64,000 nucleotides of DNA from an uncultured Oscillospiraceae bacterium (GCA_947624985.1 CANQMO010000010.1:27402-91401); one strand, 5' to 3'. Shown: positions 49,201 through 58,413, numbered from the stretch's first letter. The notes: a model not told the origin generated them from the sequence alone. A program made the numbers and translations.

Positions 49201-51210
49201 TCACCTGTCGCCGGATAAGATCGGTATACAAAGCGGCTGCATTCCCTTTGCTTCATAGGAGCCGATCGTTGATTTGGTCAGATCTATCTCCAGCGTGTAA
49301 TCCTCGCCAATGGTCAGGCCGTCCAGACTGCATACGAAGGCCATATCGCCTTCCGTATGCGGCCTGATATCTTCCGCGAAACACCCTTCGACGACCTGCT
49401 GTTTCACAACGTCCCCGGAAGGATCGACGATCACATACGAGAGCTTTGTCGCAAGGTCCCCGGCCGCGCGCAGCACCGCGCCGGTCTCATTGTTCACATG
49501 AACGCCGATGGCGACCTCGCTCTGCCCGGTGAACGCTATATCCTCCACCGCGCTCGTCAGTGTGACGCCTCTCATGTCAGGTGCGTTCTTTTTGACGTAA
49601 ATATCAATGGTGGGGCCCCAGGATACCGCGTCCCTGTCGGCAAACAGCGCGCACCACAGCCGCATTGGCAGATAGGTCAGGCCGCCTGCCGGCACGCTCA
49701 GACTGATCCCTTCAAACCGTTTGACCAGTTCATATTCTTTCAGATCGTTCTCATACTGTTCCCGCGCCGCCTGGTACATCTCATCGCCAAAGGCGCCAAA
49801 AAACCTGTGGTTATATAACCTGGCATATCGGACGGAAGTGTCCACAACGACGTCTCCCCCATCGGCGTCGTAGGCGTCGGTCACGAGCGTATACCGCGCC
49901 GGGTCGATACCGGGCATTCTGTCCAGTCCGTTGCCGTTCGTAGCTACACGCGTAAAGATCGTCGAGCCTTCCGGAACATTCTCGGCGATATACCGTCCCG
50001 CCAGATCCCTCGTATCCTGATAGCGGGACGAAGCGACCAGCGAGCAGAAGTTCACGCCCATCACCAGCACAACGATCAGGATCACCGCACGCCGGACGAA
50101 CAGACCGGCCTTTGTTTTTTTCAACAGATCCAACAGGTCATACAGCCCCATTACAAACAGTACGTTTGAAATGGGCATTACAAACGATATATTGCGTGAA
50201 AGAAACAGATTGAACCTGCTGAGAACCACCAGCAAGACCACCGGCAGCAGTAAAAGCGAGCACAGCAGACCCACCCGTTTTTTTCTGATCAGATCGCCTA
50301 TAGCAAGAAGGATCAGCACCCCTCCGGGGCCATATCCGAAGGCCAGGAACGTGAACGTGTAATCCACCAGCGGCATGGAAGAGTCAAGCCCCTGATGAAC
50401 GCCCTCATAATGCTGAAAATTCCAGAGGAAATCGGAAAAGAACCGGTCGACCGACTCGAACATATACAGATTGCAGCCTATGAACACCAGCGGTATCAGC
50501 ACCAGGGAAAACAGAAATGCAAATCTGTACGCATCCACGCGGTAGAGCTTCTTATAGAAAAAAATCCACAGCATGTACACGATAAAAAGCACCGCGTGGT
50601 ATTTCACAGAGACCGCCAGGCCGATGACGATCCCCCACAGAGGAAGCAGCCAAAACGCCACGCGGTCATTGTCCTGCGTGTCCAATGTTTTTACCAGCAG
50701 GACCAGCGCGATGTTGCCAAAGGCATACAACAGCGTATCCGGTCCCGCATACCACAGCTCGCAGGGCAAATACATCGAATACAGGCAGATCACCGTTCCG
50801 ATGACCGCCCTGGCCCGACTGTTGAGCAGGCTCCTGAGGGGAAAATACAGCAGGACACCGGACAGCCACGCCGTAAAAACGTAGATCATCCGCACAACGC
50901 CCTGATGGGTGAGCAGGCCGATCGCCTTTTCCAGCACGCCCAATACTTTCATCAAAAACTCAACAGCGACGCCGTAATAAAAATTCAGTCCGGGATACTT
51001 AAAATAGTTCAGCGCCAGCGTCCCGCTGTCCACCAAACTGATGACCCGATCTGTTGTGATCGGCTCGTCCGCCGACAAATAATATGGAAGGCCAAGTCTG
51101 AGATACAGAAAAAGCGCGCATCCCATCGCAAAAACCGCCGCGAGCGCCGCGGCGACAAGCAAAATGTTTCTTCTCCGCGCTTTTATATCGGTCACCGATC
51201 CAGCTTTCAT
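49201..51210 (-). CDS. GT39/PMT-like membrane glycosyltransferase
   Basis: A 669-aa polytopic protein with an N-terminal membrane anchor (about residues 14-37), the first loop YYLSADEPITTD with the Asp-Glu that activates the acceptor or metal in GT-C enzymes, about ten further membrane segments up to about 400, and a roughly 270-residue extracytoplasmic C-terminal domain. It is the first gene of the ten-gene minus-strand unit, with AGGAGACAGG before ATG 51210. Donor is probably a polyprenyl-phosphate sugar. No clear sigma-A promoter was found upstream, only palindromic sequences. Confidence 0.87.
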   Translation of the reverse strand: MKAGSVTDIKARRRNILLVAAALAAVFAMGCALFLYLRLGLPYYLSADEPITTDRVISLVDSGTLALNYFKYPGLNFYYGVAVEFLMKVLGVLEKAIGLLTHQGVVRMIYVFTAWLSGVLLYFPLRSLLNSRARAVIGTVICLYSMYLPCELWYAGPDTLLYAFGNIALVLLVKTLDTQDNDRVAFWLLPLWGIVIGLAVSVKYHAVLFIVYMLWIFFYKKLYRVDAYRFAFLFSLVLIPLVFIGCNLYMFESVDRFFSDFLWNFQHYEGVHQGLDSSMPLVDYTFTFLAFGYGPGGVLILLAIGDLIRKKRVGLLCSLLLLPVVLLVVLSRFNLFLSRNISFVMPISNVLFVMGLYDLLDLLKKTKAGLFVRRAVILIVVLVMGVNFCSLVASSRYQDTRDLAGRYIAENVPEGSTIFTRVATNGNGLDRMPGIDPARYTLVTDAYDADGGDVVVDTSVRYARLYNHRFFGAFGDEMYQAAREQYENDLKEYELVKRFEGISLSVPAGGLTYLPMRLWCALFADRDAVSWGPTIDIYVKKNAPDMRGVTLTSAVEDIAFTGQSEVAIGVHVNNETGAVLRAAGDLATKLSYVIVDPSGDVVKQQVVEGCFAEDIRPHTEGDMAFVCSLDGLTIGEDYTLEIDLTKSTIGSYEAKGMQPLCIPILSGDR

Positions 51211-51314
51211 AACACCTGTCTCCTAATAAGCGGAACTAATATTTCTTCTTTCTTTTCCGGCTTTCGCAACGCTTGCCCACGACCGGTAAAACGGTCATGT
51301 TTTGAAGGCTAATT

Positions 51315-51365
51315 ATCATGCTGTTGCAAAGCAACAGCATGATACGGGCCGGCCCGTATCGCGAT
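51315..51365. repeat. Two adjoining perfect palindromes between glpK and the glycan locus
   Basis: A 13-bp inverted repeat, ATCATGCTGTTGC (51315-51327) and GCAACAGCATGAT (51331-51343) around AAA, is followed by the 20-bp perfect palindrome 51341-51360 (GATACGGGCC and its complement) and ATCGCGAT (51358-51365). There is no T tract on either side. The 255-nt region around it holds no gene. Confidence 0.85.
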
Positions 51366-51465
51366 CATCCTATATTACACCACCGGTTTACCCCATGTCA
51401 ATATCTTCCCCGGCAGCGGCACCATGGCAAACTGATCCCGTCAGTGTATCGTACAGGGCTTCATT

Positions 51466-52965
51466 TTATTCCGCCGCCCAGTCTCTCGCTCTTTCTACGG
51501 CCTTATGCCAGCCGTCCATGAGCCGCGTCGCGGTCTTAGGACGCATGACCGGCTCAAATCTCCGCTGGGTCCGGCGCAGCGCGCGCACGTCCTCCATATC
51601 CGTCCACACGCCGGCGGAGAGGCCCGCCAGAAACGCCGCGCCCAGCGCCGTGGTCTCCACGGTCTCCGGCCTGTCAATGGGCCGCTGGAGCAGGTCAGCC
51701 TGAAACTGCATGAGCAGGTCCGAAACGGACGCGCCGCCGTCCACGCGCAGAACGTCCATCTTCCGGCCCGTGTCGGCCTCCATCAGTTCCAGCAGGTCCG
51801 CCACCTGATAGGCGATACCCTCCAGAACCGCCCGGCACAGGTGCGCCCGGGTGGTGCCCCGGGTCACGCCAAGCACCGCGCCCCGGGCATAGGGATCCCA
51901 CCAGGGAGCGCCCAGGCCGGTAAAGGCGCTGACCATGTATAACCCGCCGGCGTCGGCAACGGTCTCCGCCAGCACGTCGCACTCATGGGCCGTGGAGATA
52001 AGACCCATCTCGTCCCGGAGCCACTGGATGGAAGAGCCCGCGTTGAAAACGCTGCCCTCTACCGCGTAACAGGTCTTTCCGTTCACCTGCCACCCGACGC
52101 TGGTGAGCAGGCCATTTTCGCTGCGCGGAGGGTTGCCGCCCACGTTCATCAATGTGAAGCAGCCGGTGCCATATGTATTTTTCGCCTGACCGGGCAGCAG
52201 GCACCCCTGCCCCAGCAGCGCCGCCTGTTGGTCTCCCGCCGCGCCGCAGATCGGTATGCCCTCCAGCTGTTCCAGCCCGGGGATACCGCGACGGATACGC
52301 CCAAACTCCCCGGAATTGGGCAGCACCTCCGGCAGCATGGACATGGGGATGTCCAGCGCCCGGCACATATCCTCGTCCCAGCACAGCCTGTTGATGTCAA
52401 AGAGCATGGTCCGGGATGCGTTGGAGGGGTCCGTCACATGCCGGCCCGTCAGGTTCCATATGAGCCAGGTATCCACCGTGCCGAACAGCAGCTTCCCCTG
52501 CTCCGCCTTTTCCCGCGCGCCGGGGACATTGTCCAGTATCCACCGGATCTTCGTGCCGGAGAAATAGGGGTCCGGCACAAGGCCGGTGGTGCGGCGTATC
52601 TGGTCCGTCATGCCGTCCGCCACCATTTGCTTTATCATCGGCGCGGTCCGGCGGCACTGCCAGACGATGGCGTTGCAGACCGGCTCGCCGGTCCTGCCGT
52701 CCCAGACCAGCGCCGTCTCCCGCTGGTTGGTTATGCCAATGCCCGCTATATCCGCTCCCGCGAGGCCGGAGCGCTCAAAGGCGGCCCCCAGGGCATGAAA
52801 CTGCGTGCGGATGATGTCCATGGGGTCGTGCTCGACCCATCCGGGCTTCGGATAGTGCTGCTCAAAGGGATACTGGGCCTGGGAGACGATATCCCCCGCC
52901 CTGTCGAAAATGATGGCACGGGAACTGGTGGTCCCCTGGTCCAGCGCGATCACATATCCTTCCAT
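51466..52965 (-). CDS. glpK: Glycerol kinase
   Basis: A 499-aa FGGY kinase that phosphorylates glycerol to sn-glycerol 3-phosphate. It begins with the ATP-binding loop YVIALDQGTTSSRAIIFD and has the FGGY signatures GSVFNAGSSIQWLRD and DVLRVDGGASVSDLLMQFQADLL. The glycerol-binding PFEQHYPKPGWVEHDPMDI segment is intact. ATG 52965 follows GGAGG by about 6 nt. It is divergent from a monoacylglycerol-lipase-like hydrolase, which may supply glycerol. No glpF or glpD gene is next to it. Confidence 0.96.
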   Translation of the reverse strand: MEGYVIALDQGTTSSRAIIFDRAGDIVSQAQYPFEQHYPKPGWVEHDPMDIIRTQFHALGAAFERSGLAGADIAGIGITNQRETALVWDGRTGEPVCNAIVWQCRRTAPMIKQMVADGMTDQIRRTTGLVPDPYFSGTKIRWILDNVPGAREKAEQGKLLFGTVDTWLIWNLTGRHVTDPSNASRTMLFDINRLCWDEDMCRALDIPMSMLPEVLPNSGEFGRIRRGIPGLEQLEGIPICGAAGDQQAALLGQGCLLPGQAKNTYGTGCFTLMNVGGNPPRSENGLLTSVGWQVNGKTCYAVEGSVFNAGSSIQWLRDEMGLISTAHECDVLAETVADAGGLYMVSAFTGLGAPWWDPYARGAVLGVTRGTTRAHLCRAVLEGIAYQVADLLELMEADTGRKMDVLRVDGGASVSDLLMQFQADLLQRPIDRPETVETTALGAAFLAGLSAGVWTDMEDVRALRRTQRRFEPVMRPKTATRLMDGWHKAVERARDWAAE

Positions 52966-53000
52966 GGTCTGCCTCCTTCGTTGACGAACGGGTGCGGATG

Positions 53001-53029
53001 TTGTAAAATGTTGGTACATGAATTATAAC
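53001..53029 (+). promoter_or_regulatory. Promoter of the alpha/beta hydrolase gene
   Basis: TTGTAA (53001-53006), 17-nt spacer, TATAAC (53024-53029). On the opposite strand TATAAT (53028-53023) may serve glpK, but its -35 box is weak. Confidence 0.65.
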
Positions 53030-53049
53030 ACACAAGGCGGTACAATGCC

Positions 53050-53979
53050 ATGGTCAAAATCAGCGATCTCACATTTCCCTCCAGCGACGGCGTACACGGG
53101 ATATACTGCCGGAAGTGGGCCCCGGAGGGCTCGGTGCGCGGCGTGGTGCAGATCGTCCACGGTGTGGCGGAGCATATCCACCGCTATGACGGCTTCGCCA
53201 CCTTTCTGGCGGAGCGCGGCTATGCGGTCGCGGGCGACGACCACCTGGGCCACGGCCGGTCCGCGGCGGACGGGTCCGAGCTGGGCTGGATCGCCGAGGA
53301 AAATGGCTGGCGGTATATGGTAAAGGATGAAAAGACGCTGCATGATCTTCTGAAGGAGGAGTATCCCGGCGTACCGCTTGTCCTGTTCGGCCACAGCATG
53401 GGCAGCTTTATCTCCCGGACCTACCTGGGCTGGTATCCCGGCGACCACACGGTCTGCGTCCTCTCCGGCACAGGACATCAGCCGGCCATCGTCTGCCGGG
53501 CGGGAAAACTGCTTGCCGCCCGGGAGATCAAAAAACACGGCAGCAAGTACCGCAGCCCCGCCCTGCAAAAGCTGGCCTTCGGCAGCTACCTCAAGAAGAT
53601 CGACGACCCTGTCAGCCCCAATGCCTGGGTCTGCCGGGACGAGGAGGTCCTGCGGGCGTACGACGCGGACCCCTTCTGCGCCTTCACCGCCACGGCGGGG
53701 CTCATGCGTGACATGATGGAGGGCCTGCACATTATCGGCGGCAGCCGCCACATGGCGCTGATGGACAAGTCCATGCCCGTGCTGTTCGCCGCCGGGGACA
53801 TGGACCCGGTGGGCGCCTACGGCAAAGGTGTGGAGCGGGTGGCGAAACGGTTCAAAAAGGCCGGTATGCGGGACGTGACCGTGAAGCTCTACCCGGCCAT
53901 GCGCCATGAGATACTGAACGAATTGGAAAAGGAGACGGTCTGGAACGACATCCTGACCTGGATAGAGGAAAAGACATAA
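53050..53979 (+). CDS. Alpha/beta hydrolase, monoacylglycerol lipase-like
   Basis: A 309-aa serine hydrolase. The nucleophile elbow is FGHSMGSFI (Ser near residue 118), the acid is in FAAGDMDPVGAYG (near 255) and the His is in YPAMRHEILNE (near 285). The N-terminal VQIVHGVAEHIHRYDGFA carries the HG oxyanion-hole region typical of monoglyceride lipase/lysophospholipase families. No signal peptide is present. It is transcribed away from glpK, suggesting that it releases glycerol for phosphorylation; this is inference from position and family. AAGGCGG lies upstream of ATG 53050. Confidence 0.88.
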   Translation: MVKISDLTFPSSDGVHGIYCRKWAPEGSVRGVVQIVHGVAEHIHRYDGFATFLAERGYAVAGDDHLGHGRSAADGSELGWIAEENGWRYMVKDEKTLHDLLKEEYPGVPLVLFGHSMGSFISRTYLGWYPGDHTVCVLSGTGHQPAIVCRAGKLLAAREIKKHGSKYRSPALQKLAFGSYLKKIDDPVSPNAWVCRDEEVLRAYDADPFCAFTATAGLMRDMMEGLHIIGGSRHMALMDKSMPVLFAAGDMDPVGAYGKGVERVAKRFKKAGMRDVTVKLYPAMRHEILNELEKETVWNDILTWIEEKT

Positions 53980-54012
53980 AAAAACAGGAGGCCGGGCCTC
54001 CTGTTTTTTATC
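53977..54012. terminator. Bidirectional terminator
   Basis: An 11-bp near-perfect palindrome, AACAGGAGGCC with GGCCTCCTGTT around one G (53983-54005), flanked by A and T runs on both sides, between the converging hydrolase and mreB-like genes. Confidence 0.93.
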
Positions 54013-54014
54013 GT

Positions 54015-55046
54015 TTATTGCTTCATCTGCCGCCGGCGGGCCAGGTTTATCATGCCCTCCTGCATGTCGTTAAGGTTCTGGAGCATACGCCCGGCGCCAT
54101 AGGCGGTGCAGGACAGCGCATCGTCCACCAGCACCGCGTCGATACCGGTCTTTTCCGCGATGATCCTGTCCAGACCCCAGATCTGGCTGCCGCCGCCGGA
54201 CAGGACGATACCGTTTTCGCTCACGTCGCCCACCAGCTCCGGCGGTGTGCGCTCCAGCACCGTATGTATGGCCTCCATAAGCTGGGCCATAGGCTCTTCC
54301 AGTGCCTCCGCCATATCCGCGGAGCTCACGGTGACGCTCCGGGGCAGGCCCGTCACCAGGCACCGGCCCTTGACCTCCTCATAGGACACCTCCGGCCTGG
54401 GATAGACGCAGCCGATGGACTGCTTCAGCTCCTCCGCCGTTCTGCTGCCGATGAGAAGATTATGCTTTTTGCGGATGAACCGGACGATGGCGTCGTCAAA
54501 CGACTCTCCCGCGACCTTGATGGACTGCTGCTCCACCACGCCGCCCAGGGAGACCACGGCGACCTCCGTGGTGCCGCTGCCGATGTCCACCACCATGTGA
54601 CCGTCGGCCTTGGATATGTCCACGCCCGCTCCGATGGCCGTGGCCAGGGACGCCTCCACCAGATACACCTTGCGGGCGCCGGCCTCGATCGCAGCGTCGA
54701 TCAGCGCGCGCTCCTCCACGCCGGTAATGCTCCCCGGCACGCAGATCAGCACCCGGGGCTTAAAAAGGCTGAAGGACGTGACCCGGCTGATGAACTCCCG
54801 GAGCATCCGTGCGGTCATGTCATAGTCAGAGATCACACCCGCCACGATGGGGTTGATCGGCACGATATTGGCCGGGGTCCGCCCCAGCATTTTTTTTGCC
54901 TCGTCGCCGACGCGCAGAAGCCGTCCGTTGGTGCTGTCCATGGCCACCAGCGAGGCCTCCCGCAGGCGTATGCCACGGCCCCGCACATAGATACGGGTGG
55001 TCATGGTGCCGGGATCGATGGCGATATCTCTTTCAAAAAACAGCAT
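54015..55046 (-). CDS. MreB/Mbl family rod-shape actin homologue
   Basis: A 343-aa actin-like protein. Visible motifs are phosphate 1 AIDPGTMTTRIYV (about residues 9-21), VPGSITGVEERA (near 105), phosphate 2 MVVDIGSGTTEVAVVSLGG (about 160-178) and the adenosine motif ENGIVLSGGGSQIWGLD (near 285). MreB filaments guide cell-wall synthesis. The usual mreC and mreD partners are absent here, and the neighbours are comF and recD2, so this may be an Mbl- or MreBH-type paralogue. Phosphate-1 reads DPGTMTT instead of DLGTANT, a variant worth noting. ATG 55046 follows GGAGG. Confidence 0.9.
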   Translation of the reverse strand: MLFFERDIAIDPGTMTTRIYVRGRGIRLREASLVAMDSTNGRLLRVGDEAKKMLGRTPANIVPINPIVAGVISDYDMTARMLREFISRVTSFSLFKPRVLICVPGSITGVEERALIDAAIEAGARKVYLVEASLATAIGAGVDISKADGHMVVDIGSGTTEVAVVSLGGVVEQQSIKVAGESFDDAIVRFIRKKHNLLIGSRTAEELKQSIGCVYPRPEVSYEEVKGRCLVTGLPRSVTVSSADMAEALEEPMAQLMEAIHTVLERTPPELVGDVSENGIVLSGGGSQIWGLDRIIAEKTGIDAVLVDDALSCTAYGAGRMLQNLNDMQEGMINLARRRQMKQ

Positions 55047-55057
55047 AGTATATCCTC

Positions 55058-55714
55058 CTACCGGGTACTGGCAAGGGTGGCGCACCGGACCTCCTCCGCC
55101 CCGGCCAGAAGCAGCGTTCTGGCGCACTCCGAGAGCGTGGAGCCGGTGGTCACGATATCGTCGATGAGAAGTATCTTTTTACCGGATATGGCCTCCGGGT
55201 CGATGACCTTGTATGCGCCGTCGATATTGGCCTTGCGCGAGGCCGGATCGCCGGTCAGGGACTGGGGCCGGACGCCCCGCTTCTTCCGCAGGACGGGTAC
55301 CGGCTCCCGGCACAGCCGCCGGCCCACGTCACGGGCCAGAAGCTCGGCCTGATCGTAACCGCGCTTGCGGCGGCGTCCCCGGTCCAGCGGCACCCAGGAG
55401 AGGATGTCATATTCCCCTTCCAAATGCTCGTATATACACCGGGCGGTAAGCTCGCCAAAGACGGGCGCGTACGCCTGCGCGCCGTAGAATTTATAGCGCT
55501 GTATGGCCTCGCGCACGTCGTTTTCATAGTACAGCGCGGAAATGCACTCGGCGAAATAGTTCCCCCGGCGCCTTCCGCCGTCCTCCGTCTCCGGCAGCGA
55601 CCGGGCGCAGCGGTCGCATATGCGCGGACGGCCCGCGGGCAGGAACCGGCGGCAAAGCACACACCTGGTAGGATACAGCAGATCCAGCAGGCGGTCGGCC
55701 AGCTTACTGCCCAT
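55058..55714 (-). CDS. ComF family phosphoribosyltransferase-like protein
   Basis: A 218-aa protein with an N-terminal zinc ribbon (CVLCRRFLPAGRPRICDRC, about residues 18-36) and a type I phosphoribosyltransferase fold whose PRPP loop is ILLIDDIVTTGSTLSEC (about 185-200). ComF takes part in DNA uptake in naturally competent bacteria; in clostridia its role is unproven. It overlaps recD2 upstream by 11 nt and is followed 11 nt later by the mreB-like gene. No other com genes are in this window. Confidence 0.9.
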   Translation of the reverse strand: MGSKLADRLLDLLYPTRCVLCRRFLPAGRPRICDRCARSLPETEDGGRRRGNYFAECISALYYENDVREAIQRYKFYGAQAYAPVFGELTARCIYEHLEGEYDILSWVPLDRGRRRKRGYDQAELLARDVGRRLCREPVPVLRKKRGVRPQSLTGDPASRKANIDGAYKVIDPEAISGKKILLIDDIVTTGSTLSECARTLLLAGAEEVRCATLASTR

Positions 55715-57914
55715 CGGCCATGCGGATACGAAGTCCGCTGTAACGTTTGGCCCGGCGGGCGTTCTGGATCATCATCTGGATCGCCTCGTCGTCCCCAACG
55801 ATCACCAGAAGTTCCGCCGCCCTTGTGACGGCGGTATAGAGCAGGCTCCGGTACATAAGCTGCGGCGCGGCACGCACCGCGGCCAGGACCACCGCCCTGT
55901 ACTCGCTGCCCTGGGCCTTATGGACCGTGGTGGCCCAGGCGTGGTCCAGCTCCGCGGCCTGTTCAAAGACGTATTCCGCCCGCCGCCCGTCGAAGTCCAC
56001 CGTGAATGTCTCCGCCGCCGGGTCTATGGCCGCGATATAGCCGATATCGCCATTATACACGCCGTAGCCGCTTTGCAGGTCCTCCGTTTTCCATAGCACG
56101 TCGTAGTCGTTGCGTATCTGCATGACTCTGTCGCCTTCCCGGAAGGTGCGGCCGGCAAAGTCGAACTCCTGCTTGCTCACGGCGGGCGGATTGAGGGCCT
56201 GCTGGAGCATTTGATTGAGAGCCGCGGTGCCCGCCGCGCCCTTGCGGGTGGGGGTCAGGACCTGTATCTCGCCGGGGGTCACGCCCATATTCTTCGGCAG
56301 ACGCTCCCGGCAGAGAGAGACGATGGTCTCCGCCGCGCTCTCCGGCTCCCGCCGGCGCAGGAAAAACAGTCCGTCCCGATTGGCCCGCAGATCGGGCATC
56401 TCGCCCCGGTCGATCTGGTGTGCGCCCAGGACGATACGGCTCTCCAGCTTCTGGCGGAAGATCTCCGTGAGGCGGACCGTCTCCACGATACCGCTCCGTA
56501 TCACGTCTCGGAACACGGCGCCGGGCCCCACAGAGGGCAGCTGGTCCGCGTCCCCCACCAGCACCAGACGGCAGGCGGGGCCGATGGCGGCCAGAACGGC
56601 CTTCATAAGCGTCATATCCACCATGGAGCACTCGTCCAGGATCAGCGCGCCGCAGTTGAGCCTGTCGCTGTCACACTTGCGGAACACCGTGCTGTCCGTC
56701 TCCGGCGAGAAGCTGGCCTCCAGAAGGCGGTGGATCGTAGACGCCTCCCGCCCGGTCAGATCGCCGAGCCGCTTGGCGGCCTGGCCCGTGGGCGCCGCCA
56801 GCATGGTCTCCAGACCCATGGCGTCGAACAGCGCCAGCACCGCCCGGACCGAGGTGGTCTTGCCCGTGCCCGGGCCGCCGGTGATGACCACGAGCTGCCG
56901 CCTCGCGGCGGCGTCCAGGGTCCTGCGCTGCAAAGGGGCGAAGCGGATACCATGCTCGGCCTCCAGTTTTTCGATAACGCGCTCCACATCGACGTTTGAA
57001 GCGTCATATGTATATCCCGCCATATCCCGGAGCCGCCGGGCGACATACGTCTCCGCGGCGTACAGATAAGCCAGGTAGCAGGCCGTCACGTTCCCCACAG
57101 GCTCGCAGACCACGTCGCCGGCGTCGAGCAGGATCTCCAGCCCCTCGCCCACCTGCTCTGTCTCCACCCCGATCAGCTGGGCCGTGGCGGCGGTGAGCTT
57201 GTCCACTGGGAGAAAGCAGTGGCCGTTGTCGCTGTTGTGGCGAAGCTCAAAAAGCAGCGCCGCTGCGATCCGCTGCGGATCGTCCGCCTCTACCCCGCTG
57301 GCCAGTGCCAGCGCGTCCGCCTCCGCGAAGGAGGCGCCCACCTGCACACTGGAGAGGATATACGGGTTGTCCCGGACCTTATCCAGCGCTTCGTCGCCGT
57401 AAATGCGGTAGAGCCGAAGGGCCAGAACGGGCGCCAGACCCGCGCCGCCCAGAAACTCCATCAGCGCCCGCATACCGGTCTGCCGGCGGAAAGCCGCGCT
57501 CATCTCCTCCGCCTTCTTCCGGCTGATACCGCGCAGGGCAGCCAACTTTTCCGGCTGGTCGCGCAGGACCTGAAAGGCGTCGTCCCCGAATTTGCCCACG
57601 ATCAGCGCGGCGGTGGCCGGTCCGATGCCCTTGATGACGCCGCTGGCGAGGTAATCAAAGATCGCGGCGGCCCCCGAGGGCATGGTCCGCTCCGTATGAA
57701 GAGCCTTGAACTGCTCGCCGTAGGTAGCGTGCCGTGTCCAGCTGCCCCAGCAGGTCATGCTCTCTCCCGGCGCGGCCATGGGGATACAGCCCACCACCAT
57801 GGCCTGCGAGCCGTCGTCCACGTCCAGACGCAGAACGGTATAGCCGTTCTCGCTGTTGACATAGACGACGGACGCCACCTGGCCCTCCAGTTTTTCCAGC
57901 TCCTGCTCCTGCAT
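55704..57914 (-). CDS. recD2: ATP-dependent RecD2-like DNA helicase
   Basis: A 736-aa 5'-3' superfamily 1B helicase of the RecBCD-independent type. It has the RecD2-specific N-terminal extension with helix-hairpin-helix elements (GVIKGIGPATAALIV near residue 92), Walker A ITGGPGTGKTTSVRAV (about 345-360), ILDECSMVDMTL (Walker B), LVGDADQLPSVGPG and a C-terminal UvrD-like motif HKAQGSEY (near 670). RecD2 functions in repair and fork protection. The start overlaps nothing; the exporter gene ends 3 nt upstream. Confidence 0.95.
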   Translation of the reverse strand: MQEQELEKLEGQVASVVYVNSENGYTVLRLDVDDGSQAMVVGCIPMAAPGESMTCWGSWTRHATYGEQFKALHTERTMPSGAAAIFDYLASGVIKGIGPATAALIVGKFGDDAFQVLRDQPEKLAALRGISRKKAEEMSAAFRRQTGMRALMEFLGGAGLAPVLALRLYRIYGDEALDKVRDNPYILSSVQVGASFAEADALALASGVEADDPQRIAAALLFELRHNSDNGHCFLPVDKLTAATAQLIGVETEQVGEGLEILLDAGDVVCEPVGNVTACYLAYLYAAETYVARRLRDMAGYTYDASNVDVERVIEKLEAEHGIRFAPLQRRTLDAAARRQLVVITGGPGTGKTTSVRAVLALFDAMGLETMLAAPTGQAAKRLGDLTGREASTIHRLLEASFSPETDSTVFRKCDSDRLNCGALILDECSMVDMTLMKAVLAAIGPACRLVLVGDADQLPSVGPGAVFRDVIRSGIVETVRLTEIFRQKLESRIVLGAHQIDRGEMPDLRANRDGLFFLRRREPESAAETIVSLCRERLPKNMGVTPGEIQVLTPTRKGAAGTAALNQMLQQALNPPAVSKQEFDFAGRTFREGDRVMQIRNDYDVLWKTEDLQSGYGVYNGDIGYIAAIDPAAETFTVDFDGRRAEYVFEQAAELDHAWATTVHKAQGSEYRAVVLAAVRAAPQLMYRSLLYTAVTRAAELLVIVGDDEAIQMMIQNARRAKRYSGLRIRMADGQ

Positions 57915-57916
57915 GA

Positions 57917-58405
57917 TCAGAAGAAGACGTTGAGAATGCCGGCGGTGGCCAGAGACACCAGAAGCCCGGCGATCAGAACGCCCAATACGATAGGCGGCAG
58001 CGCCTTGCTCATGCGCATGTTCAAAAGCGCGGCGATCAGCGCGCCGGTCCAGGCGCCGGTGCCGGGCAACGGTATGGCGACGAACATCAGAAGCCCCCAG
58101 AACTCGGCCTGGCGGACCCGATCCGCCTTTTTGCCGGTGCCCTTGGCCTCCAGCCAGGCCACGAACCGGCGGGCCCGGTCCGATTTTTGCCGCAGCCAGT
58201 CCATCACCACCCGCACAAAAGCGATGATGAACGGCGCGGGCAGGATATTGCCCGCCATACTGATGACCGCCGCCTGCCAGACGGGAAGGCCGAGGCCCAC
58301 GCCGATAGGGATGGCGCCTCTCAGCTCCACCACCGGGAGCATGGAGACCACCAGCGTTGCCAGCGCCTCTCCGCCCATATCCGCGATCATTTGCGCAATG
58401 TCCAT
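57917..58405 (-). CDS. Small multi-drug export family membrane protein
   Basis: A 162-aa protein of the Sm_multidrug_ex (PF06695) family with about four membrane segments. Typical blocks are VSMLPVVELRGAIPIGVGLGLP near the N terminus, MAGNILPAPFIIAFVR and PLPGTGAWTGALIAALL. The name comes from limited early data; substrate and mechanism are not established. It lies between uvrA and recD2 with short gaps, so it is likely part of the same transcript. The start is ATG 58405. Confidence 0.88.
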   Translation of the reverse strand: MDIAQMIADMGGEALATLVVSMLPVVELRGAIPIGVGLGLPVWQAAVISMAGNILPAPFIIAFVRVVMDWLRQKSDRARRFVAWLEAKGTGKKADRVRQAEFWGLLMFVAIPLPGTGAWTGALIAALLNMRMSKALPPIVLGVLIAGLLVSLATAGILNVFF

Positions 58406-58413
58406 AAAACTCC

